64,000 bases of DNA from Streptomyces iranensis (GCF_017874715.1 NZ_JAGGLR010000003.1:434001-498000); one strand, 5' to 3'; counted from the stretch's first letter, positions 7,996 to 16,612 are shown. Numbers and translations: made by a program. The notes: a model not told the origin generated them from the sequence alone.

Positions 7996-8043
7996 GAAAA
8001 GCGGCGGGGCCGTGGCCCCTCCAGGGGGCACAGCTCCGCCGCT
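7996..8043 (-). terminator. Intrinsic terminator or attenuator before the tail genes
   Basis: AGCGGCGG (8000-8007) pairs with CCGCCGCT (8036-8043), and the loop holds a second small hairpin (GGCC-GT-GGCC). Read on the minus strand the stem is followed by TTTT, the layout of a rho-independent terminator. Only about 40 nt separate it from the ATG of the tail terminator gene, which leaves little room for another promoter, so it may act as a conditional attenuator. Confidence 0.65.
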
Positions 8044-8074
8044 GGCACCAAGTGTGATGCACTGGATGCCCATT

Positions 8075-8088
8075 GACAACCACTTGTC
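8075..8088. promoter_or_regulatory. Operator-like inverted repeat
   Basis: GACAA-CCAC-TTGTC is a perfect inverted repeat within an AT-richer gap (8044-8123) between the HTH gene and the tail structural genes. A TTGTCA hexamer on the minus strand could be a -35 element. The neighbouring HTH protein (8124-8321) is the natural candidate ligand; this is inference. Confidence 0.35.
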
Positions 8089-8123
8089 GTCACTTATGCC
8101 GAGATGACCATGGGTCCCGCAGG

Positions 8124-8321
8124 TCACGTACCTCGTCGTGTGGCCCGCTCGGCCGCGAACACATCCTCCAGCCGATAGAGGAACGCCTTGCCCTGACGCC
8201 CCGCGGGCCGCAGACGCTTCAGCTGCACCCACTTGCGGATGGTGGCCGGGGTGACACCCACCTCCGTGGCGGCCACGGCGGCGGTCAGCAACGGATACTC
8301 GGGCGCCTGCGTGGTCCTCAT
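8124..8321 (-). CDS. Small helix-turn-helix DNA-binding protein (MerR/excisionase type)
   Basis: A 65-residue protein. YPLLTAAVAATEVGVTPATI is followed by RKWVQLKRLRPAGRQGKAFL and YRLEDVF: a winged helix of the HTH_17/MerR-excisionase class. The ATG overlaps the TGA of the zinc-ribbon gene by four bases (ATGA), so both are one transcription unit. It may be a local repressor or activator of the tail genes, or an excisionase relic of a prophage; no integrase lies nearby. A longer ORF upstream in frame lies inside the zinc-ribbon gene and is rejected. Confidence 0.7.
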   Translation of the reverse strand: MRTTQAPEYPLLTAAVAATEVGVTPATIRKWVQLKRLRPAGRQGKAFLYRLEDVFAAERATRRGT

Positions 8322-8986
8322 CGGCTCACCGCCACGACGGTGGAGCCTCCGTCCAGGGCGGCGGTGATCTCCTCCAGGGCGAGCGCGCCGCCGGCCGCCA
8401 GCTCCGCCCACTCGCCCTCCGGCCAGGAGTGCCGATGTGCCAGGTCCGCATGGCAGCCGCACGCGGTGTGCGGGCAGCGGCAGCCGGGGTTGATGCACAG
8501 CACCGCCCGGCGCAGCGGAAAGGCCCGCAGCGAGACCGAGGCGCACAGCGGGCACCGGCCGCGCAGCCGGACCACGGGCTCGGTGTCCCCGAGCGTGCCC
8601 GAGCAGCGCCGCGCCATTCCGCTGACCTCGTCCAGCAGATGGCGCATCAGCGACGGGTCGGCCTCGACCCGTTCCAGCAGCCCCGCGAGACGGGCCAGTC
8701 TGACCTCGACCGTTCCCCTGCCCGTGGGCGGCAGCCCGAGCCGGTCGTGCACGGCCTCCTCCAGCTCCACGACGCCGTCGGTGATGTCGCGTACGGTGTC
8801 GGAGACCCGCAGGCGTAACGGCTCCGATGGCCCGCGACGGTCGGTGCCTCCCCGCCGCCGGCCGAGGCCGGGACGGTGCGGGGAGGGCGTCAACTCCGCC
8901 TGGAGCTCGGGGAATTGCCGTCTCAGAACGGTGATCCAGTGGCTCGCTCTGATGCGGTCAGGATGCGCGAGTAGGTCATTGCTCAA
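8318..8986 (-). CDS. Zinc-ribbon/cysteine-rich protein of the tail cassette
   Basis: A 222-residue protein with a TTG start behind a G-rich site. The first 130 residues are helical (SDTVRDITDGVVELEEAVHD); the next part holds a Cys/His cluster (CPLC, then C-x4-C-x-C-P-H-x3-C-x-C-H) consistent with one or two bound zinc ions. Proteins like this occur beside small HTH genes in Streptomyces prophages and may bind DNA or act as a structural regulator. No enzymatic motif is seen. It is the first gene of the tail unit, and nothing is found in the 138 bases between it and the SDR gene except a palindrome. Confidence 0.6.
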   Translation of the reverse strand: MSNDLLAHPDRIRASHWITVLRRQFPELQAELTPSPHRPGLGRRRGGTDRRGPSEPLRLRVSDTVRDITDGVVELEEAVHDRLGLPPTGRGTVEVRLARLAGLLERVEADPSLMRHLLDEVSGMARRCSGTLGDTEPVVRLRGRCPLCASVSLRAFPLRRAVLCINPGCRCPHTACGCHADLAHRHSWPEGEWAELAAGGALALEEITAALDGGSTVVAVSR

Positions 8987-9016
8987 CAGAACCCCCCAGG
9001 TTGTCTGCTTCTTCGC

Positions 9017-9026
9017 TCCCTAGGGA
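9017..9026. promoter_or_regulatory. Palindrome upstream of the tail cassette
   Basis: TCCCTAGGGA is a perfect 10-bp palindrome about 30 bases before the TTG start of the first tail-cassette gene. Its position fits an operator near the promoter. No clear -35/-10 pair is seen. Confidence 0.3.
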
Positions 9027-9124
9027 CCCCTGGTCCACGCGGAACGGTTCCCGCCGGAAGGGCGCGCGGAGGCAGGGATCGGGGGGTCGTCAGAGCAGGC
9101 GTCGGGAAGGCGCCGTGGCGGGGG

Positions 9125-9919
9125 TCAGGGAAGGATCGAGTCGACGTAGCCGCCGTCGACGCGCACGGCTCCGCCGGTGGTGGCCGAGGCGAACGTGGAG
9201 CTGAGGTAGACCGCCATGTTGGCGATCTCCTCGGGCTCGATCAGCCGCTGGAGCAGCGACTGCGGCCGGTACTTGGCCATGAACTCCCGCTGCGCCTCGT
9301 CCCAGGGCAGCTCCGGGTCCACCAGTTCGTACACGAAGTCCTCGACCCCGCCGGTGTGGGTCGGTCCGGCGATCAGCGAGTTGACCGTGACGCCGGTGCC
9401 GGCGGCGTCCTTGGCGAAGCCGCGGGTGACGGCGAGCAGCGCGGTCTTCGACATCCCGTAGTGGATCATCTCGGCGGGGATGACGACGGCGGAGTCACTC
9501 GCCACGTTCATGATCCGGCCCCAGGAGCGGTCCTTCATCCCGGGCAGGAAGCTCCGGATCATCCGGACGGAGGCCAGGACGTTCACCTCGAAATAGCGCC
9601 GCCACTCGTCGTCGCTGATCTCCAGGGGCGGAGTGGTCCCGAAGATGCCGAGGTTGTTGACCAGGACATCGGTGTCCGGCACCGCATCGATGACCTGGCG
9701 GGCGCCGTCATCGGTGGTGATGTCGCCGGGGGCGGGGACGAACGAGCCGCCCTCGGTGTCCTCCTCCAGCTTCTGGATGGCGGCCTCGACGGACTCCTGA
9801 CGGCGCCCGTTGACGGCGACACGGGCACCCGCCCGCGCCAGCCCGGCGGCGATGGCGAATCCGATGCCCTGGGTGGAGCCGGTGACCAGGGCGGTCCTAC
9901 CGGAAAGGTCGATCTGCAC
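9125..9919 (-). CDS. Short-chain dehydrogenase/reductase
   Basis: A 264-residue classical SDR. TGSTQGIG is the NAD(P)-binding motif, NNLG the structural motif, and YGMSK the catalytic Tyr-x3-Lys; the Ser is in NVASDSAV. The GTG start has AAGGAG 6 nt upstream. An Arg pair after strand 2 (VNGRRQ) suggests NADP preference. Substrate unknown. It lies downstream of the GH3 gene on the same strand but 94 bases away, with a possible own promoter in the AT-richer gap, so an operon is uncertain. Confidence 0.9.
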   Translation of the reverse strand: MQIDLSGRTALVTGSTQGIGFAIAAGLARAGARVAVNGRRQESVEAAIQKLEEDTEGGSFVPAPGDITTDDGARQVIDAVPDTDVLVNNLGIFGTTPPLEISDDEWRRYFEVNVLASVRMIRSFLPGMKDRSWGRIMNVASDSAVVIPAEMIHYGMSKTALLAVTRGFAKDAAGTGVTVNSLIAGPTHTGGVEDFVYELVDPELPWDEAQREFMAKYRPQSLLQRLIEPEEIANMAVYLSSTFASATTGGAVRVDGGYVDSILP

Positions 9920-10013
9920 GGCGCTCCTTCGTCGATGCCTTATTGCTTGCGTGCGCCTTTAGTTGCACACGCGCCATACTAGCGTAGTCCGATGCGCCGG
10001 CGGCCGCGGCCGC

Positions 10014-12521
10014 TCAGGACCCGTGGCGGACCTCGATATGCCCCCGCAGCCTCCGGTCCCGCGAGGAGGAGCCCACTTCCACGGTCCGGCGCCCGGTGCC
10101 CAGTACCCATCCATGGCGCTCGGAGTCCCAGGAGGACAGCACCCGGCCGGCCACCCGCACCGTCACCTCCCGCGCCTGGCCGGGCCGCAGATGGATCCGC
10201 CGGAATCCCGCCAGGGACCGCTCGGCCTGGTCGAGCGGCAGATCGGGCGAGGGCCCCACATACACCTGGGCCACCTCCGCCCCGGCCCGCCGACCGGTGT
10301 TGCGCACGGTGAAGACCGCCTCCAGGCCGCTTCCGCGCCGCCGCAGCCGCAGCCCCGTATACGCGAAGGTGGTGTACGACAGGCCGTGGCCGAAGGGGAA
10401 GAGGGGCCGCACCCTCTCGGCGTCGTACCAGCGATAGCCGACCTGGACACCCTCGGAGTACTCCTCACGGCCGTTCACCCCGGGGTAGCGCAGGGGGTCT
10501 CCGGCCATCGGATGGCGGTCGTCGGATACGGGGAAGGACTGGGTGAGCCTGCCGCCGGGGTTGGCGTCGCCGAAGAGCAGGGCGGTGGTGGCGGCGGCAC
10601 CCTCCTGGCCGGGGTAGTACATCTGGAGGACGGCTCCGGTGTGCTCCAGCCAGGGCATCGAGGTGCACGAGGAGGTGTTGAGGACGACGGTCGTACGCGG
10701 GTTGGCCTCGGCGACGGCGGCGATCAGCGCGTTCTGGTGGCCGGGGAGGGCGATGGTGGCCCGGTCCCTGCCCTCGGTGGCGTCCTCGTAGCCGAAGAGC
10801 ACCACACTGTGCGCGGCACGGGCGGCGCGGACGGCCCCGGCCACATCGGCGGCGCGCGTGGCGGAGGTGGCCCGGCGCAGCCGGAAGGTCAGCCCCTTCC
10901 CGCCGCCCTTGGCGGTGACCTTCAGCCGGTGCTTCCCCGCCGTCAGCCCGACGGCCGCCCGGCGCACGGCGAGGCCGTCCGGGGCGGCGCTGACGAAGCC
11001 ACCGGTGAAGTACTCGCCCAAGCCGGGCCGGAACGGGAACAGCTCCTCGCCGTCCAGCAGCACCTTCGGGCGGCCGGCGGGCGGACCGCTGAAGTGCAGG
11101 ACGAACGTCCACTCATCGGCCTCGGCCACGGTGAGGGTGCCCTCGTACGCCCAGCTCTTCCCCGCCGCCACCTTCCGCTTCTCCAGCCCGGTGCCCGGGG
11201 AGAGCACGGAGGCGGGGATCTCCTTGCCGAACACGTCCTCGCCCAGGGCGTAGTCCACCCGGGCCCCCTTTCCGGCGCGCTCCCGGATCGTCTCCAGCGG
11301 GCTCGCGGCGTGGTCGGGGACCACATGGGCGCTGCCGCCGCCACTGACGAAGGGGATGGAGCCGGTGGGCCCGACCACGGCGATCGACCGGGCGGCGGAC
11401 CCGGCCAGCGGCAGTGTGCCGCGCTCATTGCGCAGCAGGACGCCGCCCGCCGTGGCGACCTTCAGCGCGGTGCGCGCCCCGGCCCCGGGGTCCCGGCCGG
11501 GCCGTGGCGGGGCGCCGCCGTCCAGCAGCCCGAAGCGGTCCATGACGGTCAGGACGCGGCCGGCCGCGCGGTCCACCTCGGCCTCCGGTACGGTCCCGTC
11601 GGCCACCGCCTTCCGCAGCGCGCCGCCGAGGTACTTTCCGTCCGGCATCTCCATGTCGAGCCCGGCGCCGAGGGCCGCCGCGGTGCTGTGGGCGGCGTGC
11701 CAGTCGGTCATCACCCAGCCGTCGAAGCCCCAGTCCTCGCGCAGCACCCCGGTGAGCAGCGGCCCGTTCTCACAGGCGAAGGCCCCGTTGACCTTGTTGT
11801 AGGCGCCCATGACCGCCCCCGCGCCCGCCCGTACGGCCGCCTCGAAGCCGGGCAGCTCCATCTCGCGCATCGTCCGCTCGTCGACGATGACATCGATCGA
11901 CTCCCGCTCGTGCTCCTGGTTGTTCATGGCGAAGTGCTTGACGGTGGCGATCAGGCCCTCGCCCTGGATACCGCGGACCTCCTCGGCCACCAGCTCGGAG
12001 GCCAGCAGGGGGTCCTCGCCGAAGGTCTCGAAGTTGCGCCCGGCGTAGGGGGTGCGGATGAGATTGACCATGGGGGAGAGCAGTACGTCCTGGCCCAGCG
12101 CACGGCCCTCGCGGCCAATGGTGCGCCCGTACTCCCGCGCCAGGGCCGGATCGAAGGCGGAGGCGAGCAGCACCGGCGCGGGCAGCGCGGTGGCATGCCC
12201 GGTGACGCGTACGCCGGCGGGCCCGTCCGCGAGCCGGAGTGGCGGAATGCTGAGCCGGGGGACACCGGGGGTGTACCCCGCCTGCCCGAGGCTGTGGGGA
12301 TCCTTCGCGCCGTGCAGCAGCGCGAGCTTCTCTTCGAGCGTCATCCGGTCGAGTAGGGAGCTCACCCGGGAGCCGGGCTCGGGGGCGAGCCCGCTGGCGG
12401 CTCCGGGGCCGGAAGCGGGCGCGGCAGCGGCCATCGGCCGTCCGCTCCCACCGGTGGCGGCGATGGCCATCGCCCCTCCCAGGAAGGACAGGGCGGAACG
12501 GCGTGACAGGGCGCCCGGCAT
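10014..12521 (-). CDS. Exported GH3 beta-glucosidase with PA14 domain
   Basis: An 835-residue protein with a twin-arginine signal (SRRSALSFLGG). GH3 N-domain about residues 55-290 with the nucleophile Asp273 in WVMTDWHA; C-domain with the acid/base Glu in YEDATEGRDR; a PA14-type carbohydrate-binding insert roughly 400-520 (KSWAYEGTLTVAEADEWTFV); Fn3-like end (VFTVRNTGRRAGAEVAQVYV). This is the layout of KdgF/BglB-type enzymes that trim beta-glucosides or beta-xylosides from oligosaccharides outside the cell. A GGAG site precedes the ATG. It likely takes part in plant-polymer use; exact linkage is not predictable. Confidence 0.9.
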   Translation of the reverse strand: MPGALSRRSALSFLGGAMAIAATGGSGRPMAAAAPASGPGAASGLAPEPGSRVSSLLDRMTLEEKLALLHGAKDPHSLGQAGYTPGVPRLSIPPLRLADGPAGVRVTGHATALPAPVLLASAFDPALAREYGRTIGREGRALGQDVLLSPMVNLIRTPYAGRNFETFGEDPLLASELVAEEVRGIQGEGLIATVKHFAMNNQEHERESIDVIVDERTMREMELPGFEAAVRAGAGAVMGAYNKVNGAFACENGPLLTGVLREDWGFDGWVMTDWHAAHSTAAALGAGLDMEMPDGKYLGGALRKAVADGTVPEAEVDRAAGRVLTVMDRFGLLDGGAPPRPGRDPGAGARTALKVATAGGVLLRNERGTLPLAGSAARSIAVVGPTGSIPFVSGGGSAHVVPDHAASPLETIRERAGKGARVDYALGEDVFGKEIPASVLSPGTGLEKRKVAAGKSWAYEGTLTVAEADEWTFVLHFSGPPAGRPKVLLDGEELFPFRPGLGEYFTGGFVSAAPDGLAVRRAAVGLTAGKHRLKVTAKGGGKGLTFRLRRATSATRAADVAGAVRAARAAHSVVLFGYEDATEGRDRATIALPGHQNALIAAVAEANPRTTVVLNTSSCTSMPWLEHTGAVLQMYYPGQEGAAATTALLFGDANPGGRLTQSFPVSDDRHPMAGDPLRYPGVNGREEYSEGVQVGYRWYDAERVRPLFPFGHGLSYTTFAYTGLRLRRRGSGLEAVFTVRNTGRRAGAEVAQVYVGPSPDLPLDQAERSLAGFRRIHLRPGQAREVTVRVAGRVLSSWDSERHGWVLGTGRRTVEVGSSSRDRRLRGHIEVRHGS

Positions 12522-12684
12522 GGCGTCACTCCATCTCTCGCGGCTCGAAGACGTGTGTGTACGCAGGCGTGCTGACGTGGCTCCGGTGTCCGTCGGGTGA
12601 ACACCGTGCGGACATCACATCACGGGGTCGGCCGCTCGTCGGGGTGCGCCGGGTTTCGGGATCGAGGTGTCGCCGGACAGGCTC

Positions 12685-12969
12685 TCAGCGCGCGGCGATC
12701 CGCGCGGCCACGCAGAGGTCCTCGTCGCGGTAGCCGAGGCGGGTGCGCCGAGCTCGACCACCCGGCTCCTCACCCGGATGGGCGGGCGGCTCGTCCGGCG
12801 TCCAGCCCAGCACCAGCCCGGCGGCGGGCACCGGCGCCCCGACGCTCCACACATGGCCACGGGGGCCGTCGAGCCAGGCCACGGCCCCGGTACCGGCCCA
12901 GCTGAGCCGGTTGGCCGACCGTCGGGCGCGCGGAGAGAGGGGGATGGGGGCGGCGGTCCACTGTGACAC
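12685..12969 (-). pseudogene. Coding-like remnant of unknown family
   Basis: Within the 536-base gap 12522-13057 this minus-strand frame has strong third-position GC and reads WAGTGAVAWLDGPRGHVWSV then GLVLGWTPDEPP and ends RDEDLCVAARIAAR. A GTG at 12969 is the only start outside the nearby terminator. No family is recognised and no good ribosome site is seen, so it may be a decayed gene end or a chance frame. The rest of the gap holds nothing recognisable. Confidence 0.25.
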
Positions 12970-12993
12970 CCGGCCCCTGGCCGGGCGCAAACG

Positions 12994-13025
12994 CGGTGGA
13001 CCCCGCCCGGGGGCGGGGTCCACCG
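12994..13025. terminator. Perfect 15-bp stem-loop terminator
   Basis: CGGTGGACCCCGCCC (12994-13008) is exactly complementary to GGGCGGGGTCCACCG (13011-13025) with a 2-base centre. It lies 33 bases after the stop of the amidase-domain gene on the minus strand. Confidence 0.75.
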
Positions 13026-13057
13026 TCACGGGGAGACACGGGTGCGCGCCGGCCGCC

Positions 13058-14200
13058 TCAGGTGCGGTAGGCGTAGTAGAGCGAGTTCGGGTACGAGGCG
13101 ATGATGCTCGCCACGGACTTCCGGTAGGTGTTCACCGAGTGGTACGTCATGTACGGCACCCCGCTGGAGCTCCGGTAGGTGACGATCATGGTGTGGTCCT
13201 TGGACCCGTCCTTGTCGAAGTCCATCTGCATGACGTCACCGACGCCCATGTAGTACACGTTCGCCAGGTTGGTGGCCCGCTTGGCGTCCAGGGTGAACCA
13301 GGACCACTCGTTGGCACCCACCCAGGATGTCGACTGGTACGAGGTGTCGTACCACCAGCTGCGGTAGTCCTCGGCGTCGCCGGACTTGTTGGCCCAGCCG
13401 CCCGCCTTCAGGGACTGGCTCACGAAGTTGGTGCAGTCCCCGCCGGCCTCGTTGAACTTCCGGTAGGCGGGGTTGTAGTTCTGCCAGTACTTCTCCGCGT
13501 ACGAGGCCATCGCCGCGTAGTCGTGGCTTCCGGCGGGCTTCGTCTGCGGCTGGGAGGGCTTGGAGATGGCGGCGGGCGTCGCCTCGGGCAGGGCCGTCGT
13601 CCGGGCCGTGGCCCCCCGCGCCGTGGCGGGCTCGTTGACCGCCAGCGGGCCGTCGTCGGTCGACGTCAGACCGGTCAGCTGCCACTTCCCGTCCGCCGCG
13701 GCGGCGAAGCTCAGCCGGTGGTGTGCCTGGAAGCCGGTGGTCGCGGGCTCGTCGCCACGTATCTTCTTGTAGGTCAGCGTCGTGGTCTCGGTGGCCTGGA
13801 CCGTGGCGCGCCCGGCCTCGACCCGTATCCGGTCCACCGCCACCCGGGTGTCGGCGGAGGTGTACGCCTCGCCCAGGGCCGCGAGCCGCGCCTTGCGGGT
13901 GTGCAGCGCCGACAGCGCGGTGTCCTCGGTCCGGATCTGCCCGGCCGACATGCGGACGTTCCTCTCGGCGAGCGGGGCCGCGCGCCGCACCGACTGCTCG
14001 TTGTTGTCCAGCAGAGCCGCCGTGCGCTGGGTCAGCACCGCGTCGGCCAGCCGTCCGAAGGACTGCGCGGTCGCGGTGTCCACGGTGCCGGCCGCCGCCG
14101 GGCTCTCCGCCGCGCTCGCGGGGGAGGCGGGCAGGACCACGGCGGACAGGGCCGCCGTCAGCACAGCCCCCACGGCGGATCTGAAGGTCGTTGACTTCAC
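13058..14200 (-). CDS. Secreted amidase-domain (Amidase_6) protein
   Basis: A 380-residue protein with a Sec signal peptide (VGAVLTAALSAVVLPASPAS, cut near ASA-A). The N-terminal half is helical with a TTTLTYKK beta region; the C-terminal domain from about residue 225 (YAAMASYAEKYWQNYNPAYR, GGDCTNFVSQ, KDHTMIVTYR, NSLYYAYRT) is the Pfam Amidase_6 (PF12671) type, with Cys in GGDCTNF and His in DHTM as likely catalytic pair. Such proteins are thought to cleave peptidoglycan or amides at the cell surface. GTG chosen because GGAGG lies 9-10 nt upstream; the longer ORF has no site. Confidence 0.85.
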   Translation of the reverse strand: MKSTTFRSAVGAVLTAALSAVVLPASPASAAESPAAAGTVDTATAQSFGRLADAVLTQRTAALLDNNEQSVRRAAPLAERNVRMSAGQIRTEDTALSALHTRKARLAALGEAYTSADTRVAVDRIRVEAGRATVQATETTTLTYKKIRGDEPATTGFQAHHRLSFAAAADGKWQLTGLTSTDDGPLAVNEPATARGATARTTALPEATPAAISKPSQPQTKPAGSHDYAAMASYAEKYWQNYNPAYRKFNEAGGDCTNFVSQSLKAGGWANKSGDAEDYRSWWYDTSYQSTSWVGANEWSWFTLDAKRATNLANVYYMGVGDVMQMDFDKDGSKDHTMIVTYRSSSGVPYMTYHSVNTYRKSVASIIASYPNSLYYAYRT

Positions 14201-14331
14201 GTGTATTTCCCCTCCACACCCCCGGACCGGACGGGCCGGGATCACCGAATCATCACATGAACTCCGTGTCCGTGGAGCTCATGTGATGATTTCGGCCGTG
14301 CGGAGGCCGGGCCCGGTCCGGCCCGGCGCCG

Positions 14332-15555
14332 TCACCAGGTGACGGGCAGTTCGTGCGCTCCGTAAATGACCATGTCGCTGCGCATCCGGACCTCCTCCGG
14401 CGGCACGGCGAGCCGCAGGCCCGGGAACCGGCGGAGCAGTCCGCGGTAGCCCGCCACCAGCTCGATCCTGGCCAGATGCTGCCCCAGACACTGATGGATG
14501 CCGTAGCCGAAGGCCAGATGACTGCTGCGGGGACGCCCGACGTCGAGCGTGTCCGGGTCGTCCACCAGCGCCGGGTCCCGGTTCGCCGCCGGGACCGAGA
14601 CGGCCACGGACTGGCCCGCGGTGACGGTGACGCCGCCGACGACGACGTCCTCCAGCGCGATACGGACGGGGAAGGCGTTGACGATGCTCAGGTAGCGCAG
14701 CAGCTCCTCGACCGCCTGGGGCAGGAGCGACTCGTCGGCCCGCAGCCGCTCCAGCTGCTCGGGGTCGCGCAGCAGGGCGAAGGTGCCGAGGCTGAGCATG
14801 TTGGTGGTGGTCTCGTGACCGGCGATGAGCAGCAGCCCCGCGATGCCGCCGATCTCCTCGTCGTCGAGCTCGTCGACGGCCGTCAGCAGGGAGATCAGAT
14901 CGTCCTTCGGGTCCTTGCGCTTGGCCTCGACCAGGGTGCGCAGGAAGGTGTCGAGCTCGGTCTTCGCGGCGACGAACTCCGCATCGGTGCGGTCCTGGCG
15001 GAGCAGCCGTGCGGCGACGGACTGGAAGAGCTCCCGCTCCTCGTACGGCACACCGAGCATCTCGCAGATCACCAGCGAGGGGATGGGCAGGGCGAAGTGC
15101 CGCACCAGATCGGCCGGTTTGCCCGCCGCCTCCAGCGCGTCCAGCTGATCGGCCACGATGTCCTCGATGCGGGCCTCCAGCTCCCGCATCCGGCGCACCG
15201 TGAAGTACCGCGTGAGCTGCCCCCGATAGTGGCCGTGCGCCGGCGCGTCCATGGCCAGGAACGACCCCGCCCCGCTGCTCCGGTCCCTGCGGACCGACTC
15301 GGGAACCGGCCGCATCGCGTCGTCGCCCCGCCAGCGCTCGGCGCTGAACCGGGCATCCCGCAGCACCTCCCGCGCCTCGTGATAGCCGGTCACCAGCCAG
15401 CCGGTGCTGCCGCCCGCGAACCTCAGCGGGCTGATCGGCGGCCCGGTGAGCAGTGCGCGTGCCGGGTTGATGTAGTCGTCCCGCTCTTTCGGATACGAAG
15501 GGAGGTCATGGAGGTCTCGGAGGTCGTCATGGGTCGTGGGCATCGGAGCGTTCAC
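14332..15555 (-). CDS. Cytochrome P450
   Basis: A 407-residue soluble bacterial P450 (CYP105/107-like style). I-helix AGHETTTNM with the oxygen-activating acid/Thr pair, K-helix ExxR in EELLRYLS, and heme loop FGYGIHQCLG with the Cys ligand. GTG at 15555 chosen for AAGGAG 7 nt upstream; the ORF is open further upstream only by chance. It is divergent from a TetR gene with an inverted repeat between them, so it is probably repressed by that TetR and induced by its substrate. No ferredoxin gene is adjacent. Confidence 0.93.
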   Translation of the reverse strand: MNAPMPTTHDDLRDLHDLPSYPKERDDYINPARALLTGPPISPLRFAGGSTGWLVTGYHEAREVLRDARFSAERWRGDDAMRPVPESVRRDRSSGAGSFLAMDAPAHGHYRGQLTRYFTVRRMRELEARIEDIVADQLDALEAAGKPADLVRHFALPIPSLVICEMLGVPYEERELFQSVAARLLRQDRTDAEFVAAKTELDTFLRTLVEAKRKDPKDDLISLLTAVDELDDEEIGGIAGLLLIAGHETTTNMLSLGTFALLRDPEQLERLRADESLLPQAVEELLRYLSIVNAFPVRIALEDVVVGGVTVTAGQSVAVSVPAANRDPALVDDPDTLDVGRPRSSHLAFGYGIHQCLGQHLARIELVAGYRGLLRRFPGLRLAVPPEEVRMRSDMVIYGAHELPVTW

Positions 15556-15625
15556 GATGGCTCTCCTTCGTGATCCTCGAACTGTCCCCGGCGAGCGTCC
15601 CGGAGCCGTCCGCCGCGGTCTTCGA

Positions 15626-15653
15626 TAGGGAACGCTACCGATAGGGTTCCCTA
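15626..15653. promoter_or_regulatory. TetR operator between P450 and regulator
   Basis: TAGGGAAC (15626-15633) and GTTCCCTA (15646-15653) form a perfect inverted repeat with 12-bp spacing in the divergent promoter region. GATAGGG also occurs twice here as a direct repeat. Position and symmetry fit binding by the TetR protein encoded at 15729. Confidence 0.65.
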
Positions 15654-15728
15654 CTGAACAGAGGGACAGATCGGCTACCGTACGGATCTGGCCAGGTTTC
15701 CGAACAGCTGGGGGAGAGGGGCACACCG

Positions 15729-16337
15729 ATGCCGCCGCAGCGGTCAAAGACCGTGGAAGCGCTGATCGTCGGGGCGGAGCGAGCGTTCTCCGAACGCGGC
15801 TTCCACGGGGCGTCGATCGGCTACATCTGCCAGTGCGCGGGCAGGACCACCGGGGCCTTCTACTCCAACTACGACAGCAAGCTGAAGCTCTTCCTCGATG
15901 TCTTCCGGCGGCACAGCGACCGCACCGCCGACTACATCGGGGAGCGGATCGACGAGATGGACACCGAGCGGGATCTGGCCCCCCAGCTCGCCCGGACCTT
16001 CGCCGAGATCTTCAACGGCGAGCGCCTGGACGTCCGCTGGGTCTTCATCCACCTGGAATTCCGGCTGATGGCGCTCCGGGACGGCGATGCCGCTGCGGCG
16101 CTGGTGGACCATGAGAAGCGGTTCAGCCGCCGGATCGGCACCATGCTGGACGGGCTGTTCGACCGGGCCGGCCACCAGCCCGCCCTGCGGGGCACCGAAC
16201 TGGCCGCGCTGCTCGGCGCGATGACGCGCGGCATCAAACTGGACCGGGGCATCTACGCGGCGGGCGGTGTCGACGACCCGCTCTCCACCGACCAGGTGGC
16301 GATGGCGCTGGAGGGCCTGTTCCGCTCGGTGGCCTGA
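15729..16337 (+). CDS. TetR-family repressor of the P450
   Basis: A 202-residue protein. The N-terminal TetR helix-turn-helix reads SIGYICQCAGRTTGAFYSNY (residues about 30-49), followed by DSKLKLFLDVFRRH; the C-terminal ligand domain is helical with a conserved-type LAALLGAMTRGIKLD stretch. A G-rich site precedes the ATG. Divergent from the P450 with an 8+8 inverted repeat between, which suggests autoregulation and control of the P450. Ligand unknown. Confidence 0.9.
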   Translation: MPPQRSKTVEALIVGAERAFSERGFHGASIGYICQCAGRTTGAFYSNYDSKLKLFLDVFRRHSDRTADYIGERIDEMDTERDLAPQLARTFAEIFNGERLDVRWVFIHLEFRLMALRDGDAAAALVDHEKRFSRRIGTMLDGLFDRAGHQPALRGTELAALLGAMTRGIKLDRGIYAAGGVDDPLSTDQVAMALEGLFRSVA

Positions 16338-16430
16338 AGTCCGATAAGTGGCCTGAAGTCAGGTTCCGACCCGTTCGGATTGGTGCTTCGTCAAGCGGCT
16401 GAACCTGAGGTGTCCTGAACGCCCTGCGGC

Positions 16431-16612
16431 TCAGCCCGCGCTGCGGAAGCTGTCGACGGGGCCGCCGAAGCCACCTTCGGGGCCCTTCCAGCTGATCGCC
16501 AGGGCGTCGTCGCCCTTCCTTCCGACCGTGCCCTGGCCTGCGCGGACATCCCCGCTGGGGCAGACCCGCCCCGCGAGACCGGCCTGATACGTACGGCACT
16601 GTCCGAGGTCCC
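16431..16612 (-). pseudogene. Possible C-terminal gene fragment
   Basis: In the 16338-16702 gap a minus-strand frame with strong coding-like third-position GC ends RKGDDALAISWKGPEGGFGG then PVDSFRSAG-stop. Upstream the frame runs into the antisense of the PucR-type gene with no ribosome site or clear start. It looks like the tail of a truncated gene, but the family is not recognised. No other feature is seen in the gap. Confidence 0.25.

Noticed and set aside
1013..8986. Contractile injection system (eCIS or R-type tailocin)
   Set aside because: No sheath, baseplate wedge, spike or AAA+ ATPase gene; the tube, G/GT chaperones and Dit-like protein are of the noncontractile siphophage kind.
9963..12356. 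797-codon plus-strand frame opposite the GH3 gene
   Set aside because: Antisense shadow; low-complexity His/Gly/Arg composition and no ribosome site, while the minus frame has all GH3 motifs.
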